Made by a program: the position numbers and the translations under genes. From the NCBI RefSeq assembly GCF_949628215.1, contig NC_134283.1, forward strand, positions 3,837,610 through 3,901,609: a stretch of DNA of 64,000 nucleotides, given 5' to 3'. Origin of the DNA: Phalacrocorax aristotelis. Taxonomy: Eukaryota; Chordata; Aves; Suliformes; Phalacrocoracidae. Under the pieces are notes generated by a model that searched no databases, was not told the DNA's origin, and saw nothing but the letters and a program-made list of their open reading frames with translations. Positions 1 to 12,866 of this stretch are shown here, in pieces; within the stretch, counting starts at the first letter, position 1, and the number at the start of each line of letters is the position of its first letter.

Positions 1-658
1 GAATCACAACAGAGAGGGGATTATCCTAAAGTATTTTAAGGATTAGACATGGCTTTGGGAGAAAGCAAAGAGGATGATTCTTTTTCCCTGATATCGGCTG
101 TTTTAATCATTCCATGTTGAGATTGAACCCACACAGAAAGAAACATCCATTTTTTCCACTGTGAACAGGCCAGCATAATGCCAGAAGAATGGAAGAATCC
201 CCCAACCTCTCACATCAGAACTGCAGGATCCCTTAGGCTTTGTACATTAGCATGATGTTAAAATGATGTTAAAGTGTCTGTGATTTCACTGCTGCCACGG
301 AGCCATGCTGAGGTGGCCTCGGAGGCCATCTCATTCCCAAGATGTGTGGTCTGTACCATGCAGGCTTAAGAATGCTCTTTGTGGTGCAAAAGTTAGCCTT
401 AAGCCTGTTTTATTTATTCTGACCATTGAAACCACTATCTCTTTTTGAACATGGCCATTTTTTATAGATTGTGGAGATCATTATTTGTACAGTTAACTGC
501 TCTCTTTTTCATTTTTAACTGTTTTTCTTATATACATATGAAGTACTTTGGATCCAGCAGAGTTCATAGAGTACAAAGACTTGTGCTGGAAAAAAATATT
601 TGCATTTCGCTAGTATTCAAGAGAAAGGTCAATAAAATAAAGCAAGATGAGAAATCAT
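1..658. other. intergenic, no gene seen
   Basis: AT-rich sequence with short chance reading frames on both strands. I see no splice-bounded coding block, RNA gene or recognised repeat. Confidence 0.5.
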
Positions 659-732
659 GGGGTGAAATGCTGGCCCCACCATAGTCAATGGGAGTTTTGC
701 CATTGGCTTTAACGGGGGCCAGAATTTCACCC
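659..732. repeat. palindromic foldback element (MITE-like)
   Basis: The left arm (about 660-690, starting GGGTGAAATGCTGGCCCC) pairs with the right arm (about 701-732, ending GGGGGCCAGAATTTCACCC) around a loop of about 10 nt. Both arms carry the CAATGG / CCATTG core next to the loop. A near-perfect 30-bp stem is characteristic of a foldback or MITE-type repeat. I believe similar palindromes are common in reptile and bird genomes, but I cannot name the family from sequence alone. Confidence 0.65.
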
Positions 733-3700
733 GTGTTGCCTCAGATATGGTGAATGACTCCTTTTTGTCCACATATTTCAAGCCTCAGGAGGCAAACGGA
801 ACAGAAATAAATCAATATCTCATCAGAAATGCAGATTTCACCTTGTCCTCTATGTTTCTGAATCCACAAAACATAAATTCTGGGCAAACTTTGATCTCTG
901 TGTTTGACTTAGATTTTTGTTATTCCTTTGGATTTCAGGAAGGCTGACTATTACAGAGGTTGCCTGGATGGGCTCTATAGGTGGAACAACCTGGACAACA
1001 GAAGCGCACAGCATTCTTATAAGATGAAAGCATCCCTCATATAGATCCAGGACCGGACAGGCTGTCTGCTCCACACAGTAACAAAGACTGAAACCATATT
1101 GGCGTGGTGCCTGATACAACACTAAATGCTTCCCTGTGGCTTTCTACTCCCAGGGAGAAAGAGCAAAGAAATCAGCAGGGAGACCAGTGGAAGTCATGGT
1201 TTGACAACATCAAAGAGCAGCTTGGACCCTATCCTTATAGAGTGAAAAAGGTTGCCAGGATCCCATGAGTTGGCTGACTAATAAGTGAAGTGCTGCCAAT
1301 GCTCCAGTTCAGGACGACTTGGGGTGACCCAGTGAGTGATGGCCATTGCCGGTGGAAGAAGTTAACAGAAAAAAGCAGGGAGATAAGAAAAACAACCAAG
1401 CAAATACAGGAATTGGGAACGCATAGGAGCACAGGGGGAGTTGCCTCTTGAATCAGAAACGTCTGTGTTAGTAGTAAGGTCAACAGTGACTTCTGAGAAG
1501 GCATTTGCAGCCTTCATTACTGCTTCCGTCCTCTGACAGAGACACATTGGTGTGTGGTGCTATTTGTCTTGTCCACACTGGTCAGGATAATGGACAACGT
1601 TGGGGGGGGAAGGAAGAAAATACATCATTTGAAAACCAGGATGGCCAGATGTACATTTGCACTGGGATTTCACATATTGCATATGGGTCAGCCCCTGCTA
1701 GTTATTATAAATGACCTCGTGCTCCTTTATTAAGACCAAGTCCCCAGTGAGGGCTGAGTGACTTGATTTGCTCATTTGCGTGAGAGAGAGCAACTACGGC
1801 GTGTGGTGGTCTGAGACACGCTGCTACGGACAAGGGACAGGGAGCTGCCTTTGGGCAGGAATAGGTTTAGTGACCGTTTGTTGGGTGAAGGACTGTGCAG
1901 GGTGCATAGAAAATGCTTCCCCGTTCTCCAAAGGTTGAAAAATCCATAAACTGTTTGAAAAGTATTGCAGTCTGGAAGTTCGTTTGCCAAAATGAGGTAT
2001 TCAGAGGAATGTGATGAGCAGGGTGGCTCCCAGTTTGCTGTCAATCATTTCCCCTGCTATATGCCAATACGCTCTGTCCCTGCAGCCCCTGAATTTCAAT
2101 TCATGCTGAACAACATGGCAAGACATTGTTTTCTCCCAAGGGGATCCCATGGCAGTATTAAAGTCAACAGCTAAGAAAGAGGAATGATTTTGGCCACACC
2201 TACACCTGTGGCAGCTGGGTCTTGTCTTGAGCTGGACCATTGGGTCACCAAAGCAATGGGGAAGGAGAGCTGCTCCCAGCCTCCTTATATTTTTGGGAAA
2301 TCAGTTCCCTGTGTTTCCATAGCTCTGATTTTCGCCTTAGCTGGTTAAACTGTCAGCTCTTCAGAGAGGTTTTGTACAGCACCTATTGCAACAGGACCCC
2401 GATCTCTTCTAAGGCCTCTGGACACCGCGGTAATATAAATAATAAGAAAGCGTTTATCAAAGCATACAAAGGAAACTCTCTGTGCTTTGATTTAAAGCAT
2501 GTAAAATGAGTCTTGGAAAACATTCCTACAAAGGAGCGGAGGATTAATTAACGCTTGCCCAGCCCATTGCGACCGCAGGCAGTGCTAGGAGCCCTCAGCA
2601 CTCACTGACTTGCCACCAGGATCAGCTTTCATCAAGACGGGGTGCAGACAGGCACTGGACCTTACAGGGTGTCACAGCCATAATGGCATCTCCTCGCTTT
2701 AACTGCGTTTGCTTTTCTGCACAAAGAACTCAAAAGAAAATAACGGGGCACAAATTATGTCATATCTAGAGAGATGAGAAGGAATGGTTTAGCATCCTTG
2801 AGGCTTAGAGTGCTCATTGATAAACCGCGATACCCTGCTGCATACTTAACAACCGCCCTCCAACGTTGAAAACAATGAATCTCCTCCTGGATCCGGGGGC
2901 TGCCCACAGAGCCTCCCGCTCTGCCCCCCGGCTCCACCACAGGTCCGGAGGGAGCCGCGCTGTGCCACCGAGCAGCACCTGGGGTGAAATGGGGAGTCCC
3001 CGCAGCGAGCGCGCACTGAGAGCCGGCTTCCCAAATGCCGTTCGGTCTGAGTTCATCCGTCTTCCTCGCTGAAAGGCTCAAAGTTGGAGTTTATCATCTC
3101 AGCTGTTTCAAATTGCAGAGCACAAGAAGGGAGAATGGTTTTCCAGCTTTTAAGCCAGGATAATTTGTTTGCTTTATTTTCTTTTTTTTATTGTAAAAAT
3201 GGTTTAAATCCATCAAGTCACTCTTCAGAGTTACAGCGCTGCAATAAATCCTAATCTGTCTGGACTCAGTTTCCGATTAATTTTTTTGCCAAGCACCCTA
3301 ATAAAAATGGATTAATTTAAAGCTATGCGGAGAAAATATATATAGATTTTTACAGCGGCCATTTCTTTAGCTGGACTTCAGGTTTTTTTTGTGTATGTTT
3401 GAATCATTATAATAGCAATAAAAAGAACTGGTAATTACACTGCCTGTAAAAAGTCATTAGATGGGAATGAAAATTTATATAACCCCACAATCAATTGTAG
3501 ATGAGCGCGTGCACACACACACACACATATGTACTTGACAAAACATTCGTATAGAGGATAATTATGGGGTATGGACAGGAAAGGCGACTGCTCTGAGATT
3601 TAGATGAGTTATCTTCCAGGTCTGTGGGATTCTGGGATTCTAGCAGTTTTGAGGAGCCTCACACATTCCCTAAAAATGAAATTCACACTGTGCCACCACC

Positions 3701-6041
3701 AAGCACATCCCTGCAGCAGATTCCTGGGCAAGGAGCGATGTGGGGTACAAGGAGATGAAAGAAGGGCATCCTGTTCAAGTGCGAGGAGCATCCGACCTTG
3801 CAAAGCCTGTGGGATGGGAATGCCCACGTCCACAGTGGATCCCAAGAACGGGAGAGACGGGTTAAAGCGAGGCGGGATGGTGCCATTTCTGTAGCCAGAC
3901 ATAGCAGCAGCCTGTCCTAATTTCTCAAAAGAGCTGTGTAAAGCTATGAATGCCAAGTCTTGATATTTATTGTCCGCAGCCCTGCTCACTGTCTCTAATC
4001 AGGGACAGCAAATAAACACTCCTGGCTTGAAAGAATCAGTTGTCTGCAGAGACCTGAGTATTTCTCGCTGGGAGTATTTATGAAACCCAGTGTGACAGCC
4101 GCTTCCCGGACAGACAAAAATCATCCTTTGGATAATCTGGGAGCAAACACAGCCTGCTGCTTTTTTAGCCTAAGGGAAATGAAATGTTGCCGACCTCATG
4201 GGACCCCTCCACATTTTTGCAAGGATGTGATCCTGCATGGGGATCTTACGGAGCCTCCACTCCTGCCCTGCCACGGGGTGTTTCTGCCATCCTGCATGTG
4301 CAGATGATGGGAAACCTCATCGTGGCATTTCGGTTGCGGTTACGGGGCAGCAGGGCTGGAGCGGCCGCCCCCTGCTGTGGGAGAGGAAGGTGGGAGTTAA
4401 GCTACGGGTCTTGGGAAAGAAGAATCGGTGTCATCTCTGTTTAACTACTCAGCTTCCACCTCTCCAGAGAAACGTGCTCAGGAAAGATAGGAATATGTAT
4501 TCCAGGGAGTGAAACTGTGGAAAGAGATGGGATCCCGTCAGCTGGGAGCAAAGCAGGGAGACCTCCAGGTTACACCTCACGTCGCTGGTCTGGGCCAGTC
4601 TTCATGAATACACAGGAAATGGAAAGAAAAGGCTAGGGGAGAAAATCAACCCTCTTTCACTCAGCCATCACGGTACAAAAGGATTATTCTTAAACTTATC
4701 CTTTAAAGGCATTGTCAGTCCTTGAGGCTAATTATTAAATTTTAAAAGGAGCAGGAGAAGATAAAAAGTTGAACATGGGGGTTCATTTACATGCTCAATT
4801 CAAAGAAAATTTAAAAAAAAATCAAACTTCAAGAAAAATAATCTCAAACAAGTGAGATTTTCTTGCCAAATTCATTCAAAGGATTTTTTCCCTTCCTATC
4901 AGCTGATCTTGTATCCAAGGCCAATGTTCTTTCTCCCTTTTCAGGAAAGCTTTGGACTGAAATTTGTTTATAATATCTTATTAGAATTTACTAAAGTATT
5001 TTCAGCATAAGACCCATGGCGTCAACTCATCTTTCCTCACTAAACCAATAAGCACGCATTAAGGCACAACGCGTTGGGCTTCCTGTTTACTTCCACAGAT
5101 GGCAAATTAATGCGTGCTCATTCCTCCGATGTATTAATCTCGCCTTTTCCCACATGATCCATAAATGAAGCCCAGATGGAAAGAATTAGCCTGAAATCTC
5201 TCCCTCCTCCTGCCCCTCCGCCCCCCACCCCCCCAAAATGTTGGGAGAGGGGTTTTGGTAGCACTGATTACACTGCAAAATTGTTCTGTGATTCCTTAAG
5301 TATATCGTTATCTCCCAATAGCAATATAGGATCATGCTGCTGGTATAATATAGCACATGATATATTATGGTTCCTATGCTACTTCTCTGCTTACAAGACC
5401 AGGGATATTAAAAAGAAACCATTGAAAATTTGTAAAGCAAGTAGCTAGAAACTAACAGACACTAATCCGAGCTCAGTGAATTCAGTGAAGGGACTTCCAA
5501 ACAACAGACATGGGATTAAACTTTTCCAAGTCTTACAAAGCTGGGCTTGGTGTAGGTTGTAAGCTCTTACATTTTTTATATGTTTTTGACAGTGGTCTTT
5601 CTGGATTTAAGATTACGTTCTATATTTCTTACTTTTCAAGGGGGAAAATAAATCACGAGATGCCTGTGGTGCCTTTTGTAGATGGCTGCTTCAAAAGCTT
5701 TGGATGGCTGTTTCTTGCAGTGTCTTTGCCAGGTGACAGACACTCAAATCAGTATTATCAGTTGTGTTTTACTCACACTGGCATTTCGAGTTGTTTCACG
5801 GTGTATATCTACCTGGTAGTTTACAGGACTCAAAGCACAACCTCATGATGGATGCCTTCCCCACACAATTTGGGAGTGGAGGAATCACAACACGAGCTCA
5901 AGGACAAGGAAGAGAGTCCTGTCCAGCACCCCCTCCTCCATACCAGATTTCTTGTGCTTGTTAGGACATGCCTGCCTTATTAACAATATCCACCACTCTC
6001 CAAGCTTCAGAAGCATTCCTAGACCTCTTGGTACTCCTTCA
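733..6041. other. intergenic, gene-poor
   Basis: No supported gene. The stretch 2880-3060 is GC-richer but has only chance frames. A short CA/TG run lies near 3510-3527. From about 3100 to 5150 the sequence is AT-rich with many TAAT-type words, resembling conserved non-coding DNA. A spaced inverted repeat at 5047-5122 is listed separately. Confidence 0.4.
5047..5122. repeat. spaced inverted repeat, 16-bp arms
   Basis: AATAAGCACGCATTAA at 5047-5062 is the reverse complement, with one mismatch, of TTAATGCGTGCTCATT at 5107-5122. The arms are 44 bp apart and each contains a homeodomain-like ATTAA/TTAAT core. The role is unknown; it could be a paired protein-binding site in a non-coding element or a chance palindrome. 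Confidence 0.5.
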
Positions 6042-6125
6042 TAGAATCATAGAATCATTAAGGTTGGAAAAGACCTGCTCCGCTTGGTTACCTCCAGCTC
6101 CAGAGATGTTGCGTTGGTCAACACT
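6042..6125 (-). mobile_element. CR1 LINE 3'-end fragment
   Basis: On the minus strand this ends in the CR1 3' tail: the plus strand reads CATAGAATCATAGAATCATT followed by AAGGTTGGAAAAGACCT, the signature of the CR1 3' untranslated region. Similarity fades within about 100 bp, so it is a short, severely 5'-truncated copy. Confidence 0.75.
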
Positions 6126-9100
6126 TTAAGGGTGGGGATAGCCCATAGTGTTCATTTTCTGAAATCACTGTTATGTCAGGGCTGATTCCTGATCATCCTG
6201 CTGGGAGGAGCTGAACCTCAAGTGAGTCCGACTTACATAAAAGTTTTAAAAATCTGACAACGACTTTTACCTGGCTAGTGCATACCATGGGAAAAATTCA
6301 TCAAAGGGAATTAAAGAGCTGGTCCAGCTACGCAGTCATCTCATCCTCGCAAAAGCAAAACCACAGATACATTATTTTAATCCTCAATTATTAAATTGCT
6401 TAAAGGAGTTTACTGCATGGGGGAACTCTGAAACATTTTAGACACGATGCCAGCAATTTGTTTGAAGCCCTGCATGCCGCCGCATGCGCTGAACTACCCA
6501 TGAACCCGGGGTGGCTTCAGCGTTCCTGATATCCAGGTCATGCAGCGGCATCAGTTCAGACCACAGAGGAGTCTGAATCCTAAGCGGAAGAAATCACTTT
6601 GCAGAGAGTGCAGGAGCAGGCACAGCTCTGAAACCGTGTGCCAGGGGCTGAGCTGACAGAAGTACAAGCCAAGAAGCCACCTCTTTTTGGTTTTACGCCA
6701 CCATACTCACCCCGAGGCAGGGCATATTCCTGCAGAAGTTGGTAAATTCAATGGAGAAAGGACTGTTTCTTCAGTAGCTAATGAATAGGAAAAACTAAAA
6801 GATCAGAATTAATTGCCATGAAAATTGCGACATTTTTAAAAGGTTTTTGTATGGGTGATTTTGGATTTCTTTGGAATTTTTATTTTATTTTACCAGCATT
6901 GTAACAGTCAGAAATGTTATTGTTCTGTTTGAATGTGAGTGTTTTATTTCAAAACATTTTTTTTTTTAACTTGAGAAACAACCCCCTCAGTGAGGAAACT
7001 GAGAAATCCATGCGGGCAATGAGGAAAACAGATCTGAACTGAAAACCAAATGAAAAATGAGAATCAAAATGAGCAAATGAAGATTACAAAAAATATAGAA
7101 GTAAGCCCAATCTAATAATGACCATTGACCTTTACTTTGACCTACAAAAAGGGGAAAAACGCCTAGACAGTCAAAATGTTTGCAAGAAAATTTGCAGTAA
7201 AAATACTCACCTCTACTCCACTAAACATCAAGGTAGGAGTTTGTTATTTCTCGTCCACAAATGCTCGGGAAAAAAAGAATAAAGGACAAGAGTTATGCAA
7301 CTTCTGAGTAGTTAATTTTTCAAGGAAACAGAGTTTCCTCCAAGACTGATAAATACCATAGGCTATTTCAAACAACTCCGCAGTAAATCAAAGAGAAGTG
7401 CTGTTACATTATACAATGAAATCAAAGTGATTTGCAGAGCCCTAAATGTTTCTTCATTACCCTTAATCCTATACCATTAAAGTAATGAGGAACTCCGATA
7501 AGGTTTTCAGACAGTGACAGGGGAACCGGAAAATTATAGGCATTTTTATTTAAAGCATTTTCTCTCAGCGCTTTTAGTTTAAAATATGATGAAATATTGT
7601 AAATACTTCTGTGAGGTTGTAATAAAAAAACCCTGCAAATGAACCTAAAACTGTAGGCTTTGTCAAAAGCTGAGAACAGGATCGAGTCATGCTGCTATCC
7701 TGGATAAAAAAAAAAAAAAAAAGAGTGTTTCATATCTTAGTACACATTTTGCATGGCAAGAATTCAGAATATTTAAAAAAAACCCAAGCCATTACTGCTT
7801 AGTGACACAGAAAACATATTCAAAACGTAGATAACTAAAACCTATTTGGTTTATAACCAAATAGTACAGAGCAGACAAGTGAATAATGAGTTATTTCTTT
7901 CCTTAAATCACAGATGTGTGTACTTTTGATACAATATATAATGCAAACATACATTACACTAGATCTCTGTCGTATATAGACTTGTACAGAGTGAATTGCA
8001 AAGATTTAATACAGTTAATATATGCAGTGGGTGTGCTAGGATAGAGATCATACCTATTTTTATACAATCTAACTGTGTGTACCGTCATAGCGGGAATAAA
8101 TATATGTTGTGCTCACTTTATGCTACAGACTTAATGACATCTGTACCGACATTTTCATCTACATGACTATACACACACACGTACAGGGGCATGGGAAGAA
8201 ATTGAGAGCACCAGGCATGACTCCACTTTTCTCGTGAAGCTGGGCTTACTTCCCGGGCAGGGGAGGGCATTGCTTACCCCCTGGTTCGGTCTGGCCTTTG
8301 CCAGCTCCTTGAAGATATTCACGATAACAGATGATTTTCTCCATCGGATCAAAGCGGGGCTGCACGTGTGATTAGGTCTGAGCATCTCTGCACGCTGCAA
8401 GAGGGGACCGTGGGCAAACCCTTGTGACTAGTTACCGGCAGCAAGATGCCGCCTGGGCAGAGCTTAATCCCGGTAGTTTATAGAACGCCACGCTCCCCAG
8501 TCCGGGGAACACTGCTTTAATTCTTCTGAACTGGATTAAAAGCAGCATATGCTAATGGTGGGGTTGCTGGTAGTGCAGCTGCTGCATACAACCCCGCGTA
8601 GCAGTGACAGAAAAGCCATAACTCACTGCTACTAGTGAGCTTTCTGCTATTTATTTATTGAGTTCAGCCAACAGACTTCTAAGTGATTTAGATGTTCCTC
8701 AAGATAAAAACAGTATAGTAGTCAGGATTTTTTACAAATCTAGCATTGCATCAGCAACGGAAAGGGACCAGGCGGGAGGGCAGAGAGGGGGAAATGACTT
8801 GGGTGTAAACGGGCACAGTTTAGTCTCTCCGCTGATCAGCGTTAGCAAAGACCAGGAGGTTTCACTGCTCTCCAGGCATGTCTTTTATTTGTTTTCAGTA
8901 CAGCAAAAGAGACAACATACGTGCGAAGGGATGGATTAGCACACTAGTGGAATGGCGACAGCTCTCTGAGATGCCGAGTAAAAAGGAAAGTAATAAATGG
9001 CAAGAATCAAAACAAGGGAGGCTCTGGGGAAAGGAAAAAAATCAATTACTGAAGCGAATAAAAATGTCACTGTCAGAAGATGACAGGAATTCCTAATATA

Positions 9101-12100
9101 AGGGATTTAGCAGTGAAGGACAGATTCCTTTTTTTTTTGTTCTTTAACTTAAAGGCAAAATATATGTTAACTCTGATGAGCATTTTTGAACTTTGAACTC
9201 TCTGACCTTTAAAGCCTCCAAAATAAACCCTGGCTGACTCCGAAGAAACGGCAACAAACAGCAGGGTCGGTCCCTCGGGTGGCTTTGGCCGCGCAGCCGT
9301 GGCATCGCTTGGCTGCATCCAGCACCACCGCGGTGGCAGCGGCTCCTGCGGACAGACAGACAGACAGTGGCCAAGCTCTGCTCCTGTGCCCCAGCCTCCA
9401 GCCGGAGTCACCCGGTGGATTTTTCCAGGATTATTCCAGCATTATGGCAGCGAGTGAAAGAATTAGGCTGGGGAGAGAGACTGCTAGTATCGCTGCTTTA
9501 CAATGGATACCAGAAAAGTCACATTTCACCCCAGTTTGCATCTTTCCTCCCTCCTCCAGTTTGCCCGAGTGAGGTTACAGCACAATATTAATCATGGAAT
9601 AATTTATGCCAATTATAAAACACCCAGAGCCATTTTACATTAGTAAGACCTTTCAGTCCGGCCCAACTGAAAAAAAGCTGTTTTCTATCACTCCATAAGC
9701 CACCGTGGGCCTCAGAGGGATAAAAACGTCAACCCTTTTAGCCCAGTTTTAGTAAGTTTCTGGGAACAAATCAGACCATCCGCAGTGGTTTGCAGTGATC
9801 CGAATATGTTCCCAGCTTATTTAGCTAGAGGTGTTTAATAAGCACACAAACACATCTCTGCCTTCACGTGGCAGCGGGAGCTTATAATCCCAAGAACCCT
9901 AACTGACAGAGATTGTCCTTAAACCTTAACCTTTGCAAAAACCTTTGTACAAGCAAAGGGAAGAGAGGAAATCACGCAGAGCAAACCCCTCACCTCTTCT
10001 GCACTGATCTTTGTGGAGCATTTTTGCACTGAGTGAGTAAGAGGAAATCTGTGTTTACAACATCTCCTGAGCTTAAACGCTCCCTCCCTACCTGTACTAT
10101 GTCCTCATAAAGTATAAAATAGTGCCATCTACTGACACTGCATTTTAATACTCTCCCCAGATGGTTGAAACAACTCCTGTGTACTCAGCACAAGGCCTTG
10201 AAAGCTGATTTTTCTATCCCTTCATCATTGTATCAACTCTCTAACTGGGGCACGCCTCTCAGATGGTACTAAAGCAGCCATAAACTGATACTGGAAGAAA
10301 ATACACTAGTGCTAGCAGGGCTTTTGCAAGGGATTGAACCCGCCGATGTCAGTCCAGGGACGCTGATAATAAGGCAAAGATATTGTGCAGGTCCTCTGTG
10401 AAGCGCAGGAAGGTGTAATGGGGAAGGCAAGTTGCCTTCAGCAATGCTCAAAAGCTCCCATGGAAAAGGCATGCTGTTGTGCGAAGTGCACGTGAAATCC
10501 CTTGTCATGTTATTTAAGACGAGGGGAAACACCTGAAAGGAAGGACCAGAGACAAAGTGATGTGTCTTGCGGCAGTAACATGAGCGGGGCCATCGGTGTC
10601 TTAAATGGGGGGTGGGGGGAAAAGCCTGCTTGGGAGCTGCACACCTGCGCAGGAGCCCGTGTCATCCCCTGCCACCCGCTGTCAATTAACGCACTTTAGA
10701 GAAAGTGACTTCACAGAGTTAACGTTTCCCAGATAGGTTAAAAAAAAAGAGGAAAGGGAGCGTGATTTCCCTGGTTCGGAGATCGGTGGTTAGAACTGAT
10801 CGGTGCTGATATGAACATTAGTTTCTGATAACACCAAAGTCGCGGCGTACAAATGAGATCAGCCCCAAAGGTAGAAATGGTCTGCATACTTTCACGTTGC
10901 TCATAACCGCTCTACGCCCAAATACCAACCATGAGAGAAAAACAGTGCGCCACGTGCACACCTAATACTGCTGAGGAGGGTTTATTCTGAGATATACCTA
11001 CAACCCAGGTTTTCAAAGCATATGAACTGCATAGAAAACGTGTCCACCCCTCAGGACAACCTTGATTTGGGAATAGCTTCAGCTTGCCACACCTAGAGTA
11101 GCATCTCCCAGAGGGTGGTGTCCCAGTTCCCAACAGAGTTCCTTAAATCCGACGTTCCCCGCACGGCCCCGTGCTGGGTGAGGCGCACCCCGCGCCTGCC
11201 GGCACGTGGCCCCCCTGCACGGCGGCCCCGTCACTGCTCCTTCACCCTCCCACCCACCTAATTGCAACAGGCTTTGGCTCCTTGTCCAGAAGTCCCCGAG
11301 TGACAAATGAATCTGTGTAACTTTCCATTTACCAGCCTCCTCGAAGAGGATATGCTAGTGCTTGATTACAGGACGTTATCAGATACCAGCACTGGGATTT
11401 TTTCCCTCTCCTGTTGTTTTTACGATGACGATAAGTTGTTACAATCTTTATTTTACAAGACAGCGCTCGCTGGCCGGGCCGACTGAGCGGGGTCGCTGAT
11501 TGCTGTGACTTCCCTGCAGGTATAAAGGCCAGTGATTTATGGCAGGGGAAATTCATATTAACCATAAATATCTTAATAACTAGCCATCTGGGAGAGAGAG
11601 CGGGCTATGCATCCAGCACAGACTAATTGCTGTTTAATGGGCAGCATCTACAGCACTCTGTAAAACAATGCTTTTGGCAGCGGGTGTTGCTGAGGTTATA
11701 GAAAGGGCTTTTAATCTGCAAGAGGAAATATGCCACAGCAGTGCCGACTGCTGCTCTCGGCTCAGCCCTGCTAGCCTGCGTTCCCACAAGAGCTGATTAT
11801 CTCGTATTAAACAGAGGGATGTAGTCACCCACCCCTGGCCAACAACCGGACCCGAAACACCCAGGCACAGCCCAGGCTGGGTGAGCACAGCTCGGTCTGC
11901 GATCAGCGTGGCTGCGGCCACCCTCCAGCCCCCACGTGCCCAAAAGCCTCGCATCTCCCATCCTCAGGGTGAGGGCTCAAACTCAGCTAAAGGCTGGCTA
12001 GTATTTTGGGTCTCCTTTGTCCAGGAAGGCTTGGTGCTAAGTTGGCTGGGGAGGTGGACGGTGGACACTGGGACCCCATGGTTCTCTACATGAGCTTCCT

Positions 12101-12830
12101 GCACAACGGGTGGGAGGCCTGAAGACCTCTCAGCTCTGCGTGACCACCCTGTGGGCCCCACGTCCAAAAGGAGCTGCTTCTTAGCAGCTCACCCATTGCT
12201 ATTTTGTTCTTAACCTAGGAGAGACCGCTCTTCGGAGCAATGCCTTCCCCCAGATAGTGACCTCCCCACTCGTCTCTTAACTCAGACTTCAAAGGAACCA
12301 AATCCCTGTGGCACTTTCACTGCAGGGGGAGATAAATGAGTCCGAGGATAGTTCTCATTTTTTTAACGTAAAACCCACAGCTTTTGGTTCACAAGGTCCT
12401 TTTCAACCCATAGGGAGGTTTCATCTGTATCGCATCCTCCACAGAGCTCTAAGCCAAAGGACCTCCTCCGTGTTTACACCCAACTAAGGTATTAATGAAA
12501 ATAAAATGACTGAGGTGCAACCCATGGTTCTGCCTAGATGTAGGATCATTTACAGCTTCTTTGAGATCAGCTGAGGTCTGGCAGGAAACACTGCTCATGT
12601 ATTAAGTATGTCTCCTGCCTTTCTATTCGGGATCGTTGTTATGAGAGAGTTCTGCACAGAAGTGAGTGATGAGGAGCCACAAAAATAGTTCAAAGGTCTG
12701 GCCATTTCCCTGTTTCGCCTCACTGTTTGATGGAGTGTAGCTGAAAACATTATTAAAGTACTCTACTGTTTTAGCAGAACTCTTCAAAGTTCCCTGGGCC
12801 AAGAGGAAAACAGCTTTCCACCAATCTTCC
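6126..12830. other. intergenic, no gene seen
   Basis: No coding feature could be supported. The stretch 6800-8160 is strongly AT-rich, with a 17-A run at 7706-7722. GC-richer islands at 8220-8420, 9270-9420 and 11150-11230 were read on both strands. Only 8278-8359 (minus) has exon-like borders, and it is reported as a weak finding. Confidence 0.4.
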
Positions 12831-12866
12831 CTTTAAAATTTAAAATTTAAAATTTAATTTTTAAAG
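12831..12866. repeat. AT-rich near-palindromic tandem repeat
   Basis: AAAATTT words repeat in tandem and are bounded by CTTTAAAA on the left and TTTTTAAAG on the right, so the block is nearly self-complementary. It looks like simple-sequence expansion. Confidence 0.6.

Noticed and set aside
3604-3989. Overlapping frames of 96 and 126 codons on opposite strands
   Set aside because: They are mirror shadows of each other without domain content.
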